Shown here: positions 54,416 to 63,071 of the stretch, piece by piece
Position numbering within the stretch: position 1 is the stretch's first letter
How the letters are laid out: every line of letters starts with the position of its first letter
Origin: Candidatus Kryptonium thompsonii
GTDB taxonomy: Bacteria > Bacteroidota > Ignavibacteria > Kryptoniales > Kryptoniaceae
Assembly (NCBI GenBank): GCA_001442925.1
Contig: LDXX01000006.1
Span: 329,957-393,956, forward strand
Length of the DNA: 64,000 nucleotides
Reading direction: 5' to 3'
Translations under genes and position numbers: made by a program
The notes under the pieces: model-generated
Told to the model about the DNA's origin: nothing
The model's database searches: none
Seen by the model: the letters and a program-made list of their open reading frames with translations, nothing else

Positions 54416-57073
54416 TTACTTCACCAACACCATCTTCTTAACATCGACAAAATTACCAGCCCTCAAAATATAGAGATAAACACCGCTTGACAAATCTCGT
54501 CCATCAACTGTAAATTTGTGGTAACCCGCTGGCAACTCACCAACAAATATTTCCTTCACTTTCTGACCAGCTGTATTGTAAATTTCGAGTCTGACATGGC
54601 TATCAACAGGCAATTCAAAAGCAATTGTCGTCGAAGGATTGAATGGATTTGGATAATTTTGATATAAGACATATTTCTTTGGAACCTCAATGTTGACCTC
54701 AATTATATCTAAGTCTCTTCGATCATTTTTGCCCACTGCCTCAATTCTATAATAATACTTGCCCGACTTGCTTAAACCTTTATCTACAAAAACATACTCC
54801 GCACCAAATGCAGATGAACCTTTGGCTTTCAATTCAGCATTGCTACTATATGAACCTACGAGAACATATTTGATCCCATCATCACTCCTATAAATGTTGA
54901 AGCCAAGAAATTCATTGCTTTCAACCTGAGTCCTTATTCTCAACTTAACGGTGGCACCGCTTACCTCATAGGAAATTCCGACGACCTGAACAGGCAATGA
55001 AATATCTTGTTGATTTTGTAATGGATAATTCGTTGAGCTTTTCTCAGCGGGTGAAGTCACATTAACATCACTTGGACTTTCAACTCTCAAAGCTACCCAA
55101 TGCGATGGATCAGCACTTGGATCTACATCAATTGTGAGAAGAATTCTTAATCCAGGACCAGGCGTGATAGTTTGAGAAGTTGAAAAATTAATCGTTGCCA
55201 CATTACTACTAAATGTTCCGCTTCCTAACTCCTCCCCGGAGTCTGCTTGGTTATTTCCATTTACATCATTCCATGCTTCAACACTTACCTCAGCGTCACC
55301 TGCTAAAGTTCCGCCCGCATTCAAAAACTTTCTAACTGTTAAACCCGCAAGTCTTGCATACCCATCATCAACCGTGAAGTTAATTGCAAGAACTGGATAA
55401 TTTTGTGCACCTGGATTTGTGCTTGTTCCACCATTATCAAAAACCTTTTGCGCACTTACAATTGGAAGTTGGCCTTCATCTGCGCCTTTAAATGGATAAG
55501 TTGAGTGTCTTGTATTGCCATCAATATCTGTTGTTATCCCACTTATCGGCGTACCAACAAGGTCCGGATCTTTGATTGAACTGCCAGAGAGGTGCAAATC
55601 TGTGCCCGAGACAAATGTTACATTTTTTGAAACAGAATTTGCGTCTTTACCAGAAGCACTCTGCCAATCGGCTAAAGTTTTTTGATTTGTATTATTCCAA
55701 AAACCTGTAAAATTACTGTCGCTAGGTACAAAATAAATATTATTGTAGTCGGAATTAAAAGTTCCGCTAGTTCCAACCCTCCTAATTCCCCAAGTTTTCA
55801 TAGAGGTTTCATTAGAAATGATAATATTATTTTTAATATTTACTGTTCCTGATGGAGAAGCTTCTGGTGTAGCTGCCGTTGCAAAAGCAATTCCGGCAAT
55901 AAAAGATGAACCAAAATTTGACATGTCCACCATTTCGGGAAGTACAATTGTATTAAAGTAAATATTAGATGTAGAAGTGCTTATATGTCTTATACCATAA
56001 ATTTTTGAATTAGAAACCGCAGATGTAGTAACAAACCCGGTTATAAAGTTATTGTAAATATTAACAACTTTGGGTGAGGCTAATTGATTATCAATCGCTA
56101 TATAACCATTGCTTACGCCAGCGGTATTGTTAAGAAATCTGAGATTTGTGAATCTGTTATTATATATGTTAAACGTACCAGAGGCAGATGTGCCTGTTGA
56201 TAACCAAATTCCAGCGCCAGCAGCAGATGCCATTTGCATATCAGCACTAATTGTATTTCCATATATGTTAGCATCATTAACATAATTGCACATTATTCCG
56301 CGAGTACCCCTATGAGAAATAATGTTATTTGATATTGTAACGCCGGTCATGCCTACTGTTGGAGTTCCAGAATTGCTTAGAAATAACCCTAACCCTCCAT
56401 TTCCGCTCAAACTTTCTAAAGTATTATTATCAATGGTGTAATAATCTGGAGTGTAATTATTTGTTCCATCATTTCTATTTGTAAATTGTATAGGGGCTGT
56501 CGAACTTGCAGATGAACTGCGATTAATGATTATACAATTTTTTATTGTTATGTAATCATTATTTCCAAAAACTCTGATAACAGATTTTTGACCTGAAGTT
56601 GCTGCCCCCAAAATAGTTAAATCTTTCGAAGTTCCACCATCACTGTTTGAACCATCTATAGTAACATAATGAGTTGGTATTAATGATGTTTGAACGTTAT
56701 AATTATTTGTTCCTATAACCCAATGTCCATCAATACCGCTGGATCTTATCTGAGTACTTGTAAAAGATAAAGTACATACTACTCCGTAATAGGGTTTAAA
56801 GGTTATCGTGTTAGTTGAGCTTGTTCCATTAACACCTAAGTAAACATCGGTAGGTTCTATATAGGTTTTTGATTGAGTAAAATACATAATTACGGGACCA
56901 TTAATTCCATTTGCGGTCAGTGTAGAACAAGCGGCAAATAATGTTGTGAATTCTGGGTCACCGCCCCCCGGTTTAGTTCCTGGATCCCCAATGTAATATG
57001 TACCACTCATTGGAGTTTGTGTGAAAGAAATTGTGTACAAGAAAAGCGTTAGAAACAAAATAGCTTTTCTCAT
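54416..57073 (-). CDS. Secreted parallel beta-helix protein with T9SS sorting domain
   Basis: 885 residues. A signal peptide ends at about residue 18 (SFTQ). Residues ~25-530 are a right-handed parallel beta-helix with repeated NNxI/ITI and NTI segments (YDTIDNNTLESL, VTISNNIISHRG, FNIYNNRFTNL, VNIKNNIIIS), ending in a GADEGQ motif. Two immunoglobulin-like domains follow (~545-800). The C-terminal sorting domain begins YPNPFNPSTTIAF and ends KKMVLVK. It is probably surface-anchored and carbohydrate-binding; no pectate-lyase catalytic Asp triad is obvious. The ribosome site is GGAGGTAG, as in the other T9SS gene. Confidence 0.85.
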   Translation of the reverse strand: MRKAILFLTLFLYTISFTQTPMSGTYYIGDPGTKPGGGDPEFTTLFAACSTLTANGINGPVIMYFTQSKTYIEPTDVYLGVNGTSSTNTITFKPYYGVVCTLSFTSTQIRSSGIDGHWVIGTNNYNVQTSLIPTHYVTIDGSNSDGGTSKDLTILGAATSGQKSVIRVFGNNDYITIKNCIIINRSSSASSTAPIQFTNRNDGTNNYTPDYYTIDNNTLESLSGNGGLGLFLSNSGTPTVGMTGVTISNNIISHRGTRGIMCNYVNDANIYGNTISADMQMASAAGAGIWLSTGTSASGTFNIYNNRFTNLRFLNNTAGVSNGYIAIDNQLASPKVVNIYNNFITGFVTTSAVSNSKIYGIRHISTSTSNIYFNTIVLPEMVDMSNFGSSFIAGIAFATAATPEASPSGTVNIKNNIIISNETSMKTWGIRRVGTSGTFNSDYNNIYFVPSDSNFTGFWNNTNQKTLADWQSASGKDANSVSKNVTFVSGTDLHLSGSSIKDPDLVGTPISGITTDIDGNTRHSTYPFKGADEGQLPIVSAQKVFDNGGTSTNPGAQNYPVLAINFTVDDGYARLAGLTVRKFLNAGGTLAGDAEVSVEAWNDVNGNNQADSGEELGSGTFSSNVATINFSTSQTITPGPGLRILLTIDVDPSADPSHWVALRVESPSDVNVTSPAEKSSTNYPLQNQQDISLPVQVVGISYEVSGATVKLRIRTQVESNEFLGFNIYRSDDGIKYVLVGSYSSNAELKAKGSSAFGAEYVFVDKGLSKSGKYYYRIEAVGKNDRRDLDIIEVNIEVPKKYVLYQNYPNPFNPSTTIAFELPVDSHVRLEIYNTAGQKVKEIFVGELPAGYHKFTVDGRDLSSGVYLYILRAGNFVDVKKMVLVK

Positions 57074-57207
57074 GGCTACCTCCGTAAATTTTGTTTTTTA
57101 CTTTTTGCTTGCCCGATTGACCCTCGTTGCTCTCTCCCTAACATCTATACCGATTCTCAAGGCTTGTCAAATGCTCTTCCCTCAAATAAATCCATAATCT
57201 CAAAACT

Positions 57208-57236
57208 AATTTAATAACTAAAATTTTATTTGTCAA
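57208..57236 (-). promoter_or_regulatory. Promoter of the 885-residue T9SS gene
   Basis: Read on the minus strand, TTGACA (57231-57236) and TAAATT (57208-57213) with a 17-base spacer, about 130 bases before the ATG at 57073. The flanking bases, box sequences and leader length match the promoter at 52316-52344. Confidence 0.7.
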
Positions 57237-57270
57237 GAGAAAAATGCATTTTTTGCCCCCTTCAATAAAA

Positions 57271-58284
57271 TCACTTCATCAGCTCAACGCAGGCGTTGAA
57301 AACATCTTCTACTTCTATATCCCTCATACATTTGAAATGTCCCTTTGGGCATTTCTCCCGTCCAATGTGCGAGCAGGGTCGGCATGGGATGTTTTTTTCA
57401 ACTACGATACTTTGAGTACCGTATGGAAAGAAGCCGAATTCTTTGACGGTTGAACCGAAAATTGCAACTATCTTCGTTTTCATGGCTGAGCCAATGTGCA
57501 TCAAGCCCGAATCATTTGTGATGAGAAGTTTACACAAAGATAAAACTGCGGATGATTCAAGAAGCGTGGTTTGTCCGCATAGATTTATAGGTTTGTTCTT
57601 CATCAAATGTTCAACAATTTCGCATCTTGCTTTGTCCTCTTTTCCTCCGAGCAAGATGATCTTTGCGTTAAACTTTTCTACAAGTTCATCTCCAAGTTGT
57701 GCAAATCTTTCAGGCAACCATCTTTTCGTCTCGTGCTTCGCTGATGGAGCAATTGCTATGTAAAGGTCTCGCTCGGAAAAATTAATTTTCTTTTTCATCT
57801 TGTCAATCGTATCTTCAGGAACAAATACCTCAAGACCCTGGTTATCATTTTTGATAGAAAACTTTGAAACAGGCTCAATGTATTTTTCTACAGTGTGAAT
57901 TGCATTTTTGTATAGATTAACTTTAAATTTTACCAAAAGGAACCTTTTGAAAATTCGCTTGTTAATTTTGACTACCTTCGCACCTGATAGAGTTCTCAAA
58001 AATAGGCTTCTCAAATTATTGTGAATGTCGATAATTAAATCGTATCTTTCTTTTAAAATCAGTATCTTTAATTTTAATAGTTCTTTGAAACCATTTTTTG
58101 AATCGAACTCGATCAAATTTGTCAGATTTGGGTTGAACTTTAAAAGTTCGGAGAATTCTTTTTTTACTATAAAGTCAATTTGAGATGCGGTGAATTTATT
58201 TCTTAACACTCTTATAAGCGGAGTTGCTAAAACGATGTCGCCAATGGAACTTAACCTGATTATTAAGATTTTTTGAGGATTCAT
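57271..58284 (-). CDS. Glycosyltransferase family 9 heptosyltransferase
   Basis: GT-B enzyme of the WaaF/WaaC/RfaF group that adds heptose from ADP- or GDP-heptose to the LPS core. IIRLSSIGDIVLATP is the N-terminal acceptor motif, TNDSGLMHIGSA the donor-site motif and IFGSTVKEFGFFP the following loop. The C-terminus has clustered Cys (PCRPCSHIGREKCPKGHFKC), unusual but seen in some members. 337 residues. It matches the heptose-nucleotide genes at 1959-4462, though the activated form those genes make is GDP-heptose, commonly for S-layer glycan or capsule. Confidence 0.87.
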   Translation of the reverse strand: MNPQKILIIRLSSIGDIVLATPLIRVLRNKFTASQIDFIVKKEFSELLKFNPNLTNLIEFDSKNGFKELLKLKILILKERYDLIIDIHNNLRSLFLRTLSGAKVVKINKRIFKRFLLVKFKVNLYKNAIHTVEKYIEPVSKFSIKNDNQGLEVFVPEDTIDKMKKKINFSERDLYIAIAPSAKHETKRWLPERFAQLGDELVEKFNAKIILLGGKEDKARCEIVEHLMKNKPINLCGQTTLLESSAVLSLCKLLITNDSGLMHIGSAMKTKIVAIFGSTVKEFGFFPYGTQSIVVEKNIPCRPCSHIGREKCPKGHFKCMRDIEVEDVFNACVELMK

Positions 58285-58340
58285 TTAATCTGTATTTTCG
58301 TTTTGTTAAAAAAATTTACAACAAAATTTAACTTCTAAAA

Positions 58341-59855
58341 ATGAAATTTGCGAAAACGATAGGTGAGCTGAAACGCTCTGGATATAAAGTCCTTCCTGTC
58401 AAGGAAGAATTGAGAAAGAATGTGATTCAAAAACTCAAAAATAATGAGGTTCTTTTCCCGGGGATAATCGGCTACGATAAAACCGTGATCCCAGCGATAG
58501 TAAATGCGATACTTTCAAAGCATGATATAATCCTGTTGGGTTTAAGGGGACAGGCGAAGACAAAAATTGCAAGAATGTTTGTGAACCTTCTCGATGAGTA
58601 TATCCCGATAATTAAAGGGTGTGAGATAAACGATAACCCTTATAAGCCACTTTGCAAAAGATGTGTTGACCTTGTGAAAGAGTATGGTGATGATGTTGAA
58701 ATTGAATGGCTTCCAAGGGAAAGAAGATATGGTGAAAAGCTTGCCACGCCTGATGTCACGATAGCAGATTTGATCGGGGATATAGACCCGATAAAAGCAG
58801 CAACGCAAAAACTTTATTATTCGCATGAAGGTGTAATCCATTGGGGTATAATCCCAAGAACAAATCGTGGTATATTCGTCATAAACGAACTCCCAGACCT
58901 TCAGCCGAGAATCCAAGTTGGTTTATTTAACATAATGCAAGAGCGAGATATTCAAATAAGGGGATTTAACATAAGAATTCCACTTGATATTATGATAATT
59001 TTCACCGCAAACCCAGAAGATTATACGAACCGTGGAAATATAATAACGCCTTTGAAAGATAGAATTGGGTCGCAGATATTGACTCACTATCCAAGAACAA
59101 TTGAAGATGGGATTAAAATTACAGAACAAGAGGCGTGGCTAAATAGGGATTCAGGTAAAAAGGTGATAATTCCATACTATTTTAAAGAGATAATCGAGCA
59201 AGTGGCGTTTCAAGCAAGGACAAGTGAGTTTGTCGATCAAAAGTCGGGAGTGAGCGCAAGGTTGACGATTTCATGTATGGAAAATCTTATAAGCAATGCC
59301 GAAAGAAGAGCTATAAGGCTTAATGAAGATGTTATTTACCCGAGAATTTGTGATTTAAATTTCATCTTGCCAGGTATAACGGGGAAGGTTGAACTTGTTT
59401 TTGAAGGTGAGCAAGAGGGAAGTGTGAAGGTAAGTAAGGCTTTGATTGGCAAAGCGATAAGAGAAGTGTTTAAAAAGTATTTCCCCGATCCATTACCAAA
59501 GTCAAGATACCACTCTTACGAGGAAAAAGGGAGGACGCAAGCTCAATCAAGTCATCAAGAATACGCTCAAATAATTGCTTGGTTTGAGAGCGGAAATAAA
59601 ATAGAAATTTCAGATGAGATGCCAATTGATGCTTTCTATGCTGAGCTTTGTAAAGTAAAGGGTTTAAAAGAAATTGCGAAAAAGTATCTTAAAGTTGATG
59701 AAAATGATAAATATGCGATGGCGACGGCGATGGAATTTGTGCTTGATGGTTTGCATCAATTTTCAAGGATAGCAAAGGATGAAGTTGATAACATCAGTTC
59801 TTATAAAGATATGGTCGTAAGCATTTTTTCAAGTAGAACAAGGGAAGAATTTTAA
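58341..59855 (+). CDS. MoxR/Mg-chelatase I-like AAA+ ATPase with a Cys insertion
   Basis: 504 residues. The Walker A-like loop is GLRGQAKTKIA (about residue 69), Walker B is GIFVINELPDL, and sensor 1 is IMIIFTANPEDYTN. Between Walker A and B lies an insertion with Cys94, Cys105 and Cys108 (C-x10-C-x2-C), a possible zinc site I do not know from standard MoxR or BchI. A helical C-terminal domain follows. MoxR-type ATPases work with von Willebrand A proteins in metal insertion or protein maturation, and such a partner is encoded at 61191. No CobN/BchH chelatase subunit is nearby. Confidence 0.82.
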   Translation: MKFAKTIGELKRSGYKVLPVKEELRKNVIQKLKNNEVLFPGIIGYDKTVIPAIVNAILSKHDIILLGLRGQAKTKIARMFVNLLDEYIPIIKGCEINDNPYKPLCKRCVDLVKEYGDDVEIEWLPRERRYGEKLATPDVTIADLIGDIDPIKAATQKLYYSHEGVIHWGIIPRTNRGIFVINELPDLQPRIQVGLFNIMQERDIQIRGFNIRIPLDIMIIFTANPEDYTNRGNIITPLKDRIGSQILTHYPRTIEDGIKITEQEAWLNRDSGKKVIIPYYFKEIIEQVAFQARTSEFVDQKSGVSARLTISCMENLISNAERRAIRLNEDVIYPRICDLNFILPGITGKVELVFEGEQEGSVKVSKALIGKAIREVFKKYFPDPLPKSRYHSYEEKGRTQAQSSHQEYAQIIAWFESGNKIEISDEMPIDAFYAELCKVKGLKEIAKKYLKVDENDKYAMATAMEFVLDGLHQFSRIAKDEVDNISSYKDMVVSIFSSRTREEF

Positions 59856-59873
59856 AACAAAATTTGGTTCGGG

Positions 59874-60509
59874 ATGATAGTTAAAGCTTTTGAATCAGGT
59901 CCACTTTTGACCATTGGTTATCTCGTAATTGATGAGAAAAGTAATTATGCTGTTGTGATCGATGCTCCGAAAGATTCAGCAAGAGAAATTGTAGATGAGG
60001 CGAAGAAGCAAGGTTGTGAAATTCTTTGTTTAATTAACACGCATGGGCATTGGGATCATATTGCCGATGATTCTGAAATTGTGCATTTGACTGCAGCTAA
60101 GGTTGCTATCCATCGAAGAGATGTTCATTTGCTTGAAGATCCTAAGTCCGTAATTTATGACCTTCCATTTAAGATTGAGGCAATTAGACCGGATATAATT
60201 TTAAACGACGGAGATGTGATTGAGGTTGGCAATTTAAGGTTAAGGGTAATTCACACCCCGGGTCATACGCTTGGCAGCATTTGTCTTTATGAGGAGAATG
60301 AAAAGGTTTTGTTTAGTGGTGACACATTGTTTGCAGGGACAATTGGGAGAACCGACCTTCCGGGTGGCTCTTATGATGAGATAATAAAATCAATTCAGGA
60401 AAAACTTTTTGTTCTTGATGACGATGTTGTGGTTTATCCGGGACACGGTCCCTCAACCACGATCGGAAAGGAAAAACAAACTAATCCTTTTTTAACTCAA
60501 TTATTGTGA
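59874..60509 (+). CDS. Glyoxalase II-like metallo-beta-lactamase-fold hydrolase
   Basis: 211 residues. The zinc signature is NTHGHWDHIADD (H-x-H-x-D-H), followed by TPGHTLGSICLY, FSGDTLFAGTIGRTDLPGG and YPGHGPSTTIGKEKQTNP, all typical of the short hydroxyacylglutathione hydrolase-like family found in bacteria without glutathione. The substrate may be another thioester. It lies between the AAA+ and VWA genes, with a 19-base gap after the first, so it is probably cotranscribed. Confidence 0.9.
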   Translation: MIVKAFESGPLLTIGYLVIDEKSNYAVVIDAPKDSAREIVDEAKKQGCEILCLINTHGHWDHIADDSEIVHLTAAKVAIHRRDVHLLEDPKSVIYDLPFKIEAIRPDIILNDGDVIEVGNLRLRVIHTPGHTLGSICLYEENEKVLFSGDTLFAGTIGRTDLPGGSYDEIIKSIQEKLFVLDDDVVVYPGHGPSTTIGKEKQTNPFLTQLL

Positions 60510-60530
60510 AACAAAGGTAACATAGTTCAA

Positions 60531-61166
60531 ATGAAAATTGAACCGGGAGAACTTTCAAAATCTCAAGCGTATAAACTTTTGATAAGCGCTCTTATACCAA
60601 GACCAATTGCCCTTGTTTCAACGGTAAATGAATCGGGAGTTGTCAATGTCGCCCCATTTAGTTTCTTTGGGGGCGTAAGTTCAAAGCCACCTATAATTTA
60701 CATCTCCATAGACAGGAAAAGAGATGGTGATAAAAAAGATACCTTGAAAAACATTGAACTTAATGGTGATTTTGTTGTTAACATCGTCACTGAAGAGATA
60801 GCGGAAAAGATGAATATATGCGCCGTTGATTTCCCATATGGAATGAGCGAAGCCAAAATAGCAGAGCTTACGCCAATTGATAGTGATATTGTTAGGTCCC
60901 CAAGAATACTTGAGTCGCCGATAAATTTTGAGTGTAAAGTTATCAAAATTATTGAGATAGGTGAAGCCCCCAATTCTGTTGTGTTTGGTGAAGTTGTGAT
61001 GTTTCACATTAGGGATGAGCTTCTTGAAGATGGTGTTGTTAATCCAAAAAAATTAAAAGTTGTTGGGAGGCTTGGGGGCAATTTATACACGCTTGTTGAC
61101 AATATCTTTGAATTGAAGAGATTAAGTTATGAAGAGTTTAAGAAAATTTACGGTCTGAACGATTGA
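60531..61166 (+). CDS. Flavin reductase family protein (FMN-binding split barrel)
   Basis: 211 residues. The split-barrel flavin domain shows YKLLISALIPRPIALVSTVNESG and NVAPFSFFGGVSSKPPIIYISI at the N-terminus, as in the DIM6/NTAB family, and no C-terminal extension is present. Such proteins reduce free FMN or modify small substrates; the exact role is unknown. It is 22 bases past the MBL gene and 25 bases before the VWA gene, in one operon. Confidence 0.88.
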   Translation: MKIEPGELSKSQAYKLLISALIPRPIALVSTVNESGVVNVAPFSFFGGVSSKPPIIYISIDRKRDGDKKDTLKNIELNGDFVVNIVTEEIAEKMNICAVDFPYGMSEAKIAELTPIDSDIVRSPRILESPINFECKVIKIIEIGEAPNSVVFGEVVMFHIRDELLEDGVVNPKKLKVVGRLGGNLYTLVDNIFELKRLSYEEFKKIYGLND

Positions 61167-61190
61167 AAATTAAAAGTGAGGTTTAAAAAT

Positions 61191-62297
61191 ATGTTCATTC
61201 GATATTCTAAATGGACGGATCAGTCGATGACAGATGAACAAAGGTTGCAGCAGTTGCTTTCTCTTTTTAGTTATCTTCTGCTTAAGACGAGCGGGGATGT
61301 GAAAGAAGCTCTTGAATGGATGAAGATGATAGGTGAAGAGAATGATTTGTTTGATGAGAAATTTACATTTGATGACTTTGTGCAAAAATTAAAAGAGATA
61401 GGCTACATTGATGAGGCGAAGGATATGTTGATTTTGACGACGAAGGGTGTTCAGAGGATAAGACAAGATGCGCTAAATGAAATTTTTAACAGTTTAAAGA
61501 AGGGACCTATATCCGGATTTCATGAAACCCCGCACTCAGGTGAAGGTATTGATAGATTAAGCGAGACAAGGCCATATCAATTTGGAGATCAACCGGCAAA
61601 TATTGATTTGACATCAACCGTTACAAATGCTTTGATAAGGGATGGGGTTGATGACTTTACGATAAGGGAAGAGGATTTACAAGTTTATGAGACTGAGTTT
61701 ATGACATCATGCGCAACGGTTATTTTACTTGACATAAGTCACAGCATGATTTTGTATGGCGAGGATAGAATAACCCCGGCGAAGCAAGTTTCGCTTGCCC
61801 TTGCGGAACTTATAAAGACCAGATTTCCAAAGGATAAACTTTACATCGTCGTCTTTGGTGATGACGCAAAACTTATAACCTTGTCCGAGCTTCCTTTCGT
61901 AAGTGCCGGACCTTATCATACAAACACGAAAGCAGCTCTTCAACTCGCCAGACATCTTTTGAGGAAGGAGGGGAATGTGAATAAGCAAATTTTTCTCGTA
62001 ACGGATGGAAAACCTTCTGCGATTTTTGAGCCGGACGGGAGATTGTATAAAAATTCTTTTGGGCTTGATCCAAAGATAGTTAATAAAACTCTTGATGAAG
62101 CAGTCGCATGTAGAAGGGAGAAAATAACGATATGCACATTTATGGTTGCGAGGGATCCGTATTTGATAAATTTTGTCGAAGAATTGACAAAATCAAATCG
62201 CGGGCGTGCTTATTATTCCTCGCTTGATAAACTCGGCGAGTTTGTGTTTGTCGATTACATCAGAAACAGAAGGAAAAAGATAAAATACAATCTATAA
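61191..62297 (+). CDS. VWA-domain protein, partner of the MoxR-like ATPase
   Basis: 368 residues. The N-terminal ~150 residues are helical and unrecognised. The von Willebrand factor A domain (~175-360) has the metal-ion-dependent adhesion site D-x-S-x-S in ILLDISHSMI, plus VFGDDA, THT-like NTKAALQL and VTDGKPSA. It resembles the D-subunit side of magnesium-chelatase-like pairs. The start at 61191 is preferred (GAGG 8-13 bases upstream) to a GTG at 61176. It ends three bases before the convergent phosphoesterase gene. Confidence 0.85.
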   Translation: MFIRYSKWTDQSMTDEQRLQQLLSLFSYLLLKTSGDVKEALEWMKMIGEENDLFDEKFTFDDFVQKLKEIGYIDEAKDMLILTTKGVQRIRQDALNEIFNSLKKGPISGFHETPHSGEGIDRLSETRPYQFGDQPANIDLTSTVTNALIRDGVDDFTIREEDLQVYETEFMTSCATVILLDISHSMILYGEDRITPAKQVSLALAELIKTRFPKDKLYIVVFGDDAKLITLSELPFVSAGPYHTNTKAALQLARHLLRKEGNVNKQIFLVTDGKPSAIFEPDGRLYKNSFGLDPKIVNKTLDEAVACRREKITICTFMVARDPYLINFVEELTKSNRGRAYYSSLDKLGEFVFVDYIRNRRKKIKYNL

Positions 62298-62300
62298 ATT

Positions 62301-63008
62301 TTACCATCCCACCAGTATCCTTTTCGCAAGCACCTTCGGCAAACCATTTTGAATGATTTTGTTTGAGGCTTTTTCAACATCGTATTCCGCACGAATCTCT
62401 TCATATGTCCAGGTATTTGTGTCAAATATACCAAAACATAATCTCCAATCCCCGTCCCTGGGTTGACCTACGCTTCCAACATTAATTATGTATCTTGTGT
62501 TTCTGTCAAGTTTTCCGTTGTATGAACCCGTCTCCGGAAAAACTCCAGGCAAATGAGAATGACCGATGAAACAAATTTTTTCCTTGAAATACGGGAATTG
62601 AACCTTTGCTTGCACTTCTGTGAAAATATATTCCCATTCCCTGGGCTGAGCTGGAGATGAATGAACGAAAAGCAAGTCTTTAAAAGATATCGTAAATGGA
62701 AGCGACTTTAAAAAGTCAAGATTTTCTTTTGTTAAAACATCCCTTGTCCACAGATCTGACTCCCGAGCGTGTGCGCTAAAATACAAGAGTTCATTTGGGT
62801 CAACTGCAACTGCATAATCATGATTTCCAATCACAACATATTTGACTCGCTTTTTTATCAGTTCAACACACTCATTAGGATTTGCACCGTATCCAACTAT
62901 ATCGCCGAGGCAAACGATTTCATCAACATTTTTTGTGTCGATTATTTCGAAGGCTTTCGTTAGCGCTTCAAGATTTGAATGTATGTCAGAAATAATCGCA
63001 ATTCTCAA
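62301..63008 (-). CDS. Calcineurin-like phosphoesterase (YfcE/MJ0936 type)
   Basis: 235 residues with all metal-site motifs: ISDIHSNLEAL, GDIVGYGANPNEC, GNHDYAV, FVHSSPAQP and GHSHLPGVF. Homologues hydrolyse phosphodiesters or cyclic nucleotides; the substrate here is unknown. The frame opens on TTG at 63008, just after an in-frame stop, so TTG is the required start unless a later internal one is used. It converges with the VWA gene. Confidence 0.9.
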   Translation of the reverse strand: MRIAIISDIHSNLEALTKAFEIIDTKNVDEIVCLGDIVGYGANPNECVELIKKRVKYVVIGNHDYAVAVDPNELLYFSAHARESDLWTRDVLTKENLDFLKSLPFTISFKDLLFVHSSPAQPREWEYIFTEVQAKVQFPYFKEKICFIGHSHLPGVFPETGSYNGKLDRNTRYIINVGSVGQPRDGDWRLCFGIFDTNTWTYEEIRAEYDVEKASNKIIQNGLPKVLAKRILVGW

Positions 63009-63071
63009 TGTTGTTCAAAAGTTTACCCAATTTTTTTAGTAATTTACGAAAAGATGGAAAAATAAAGAAAT

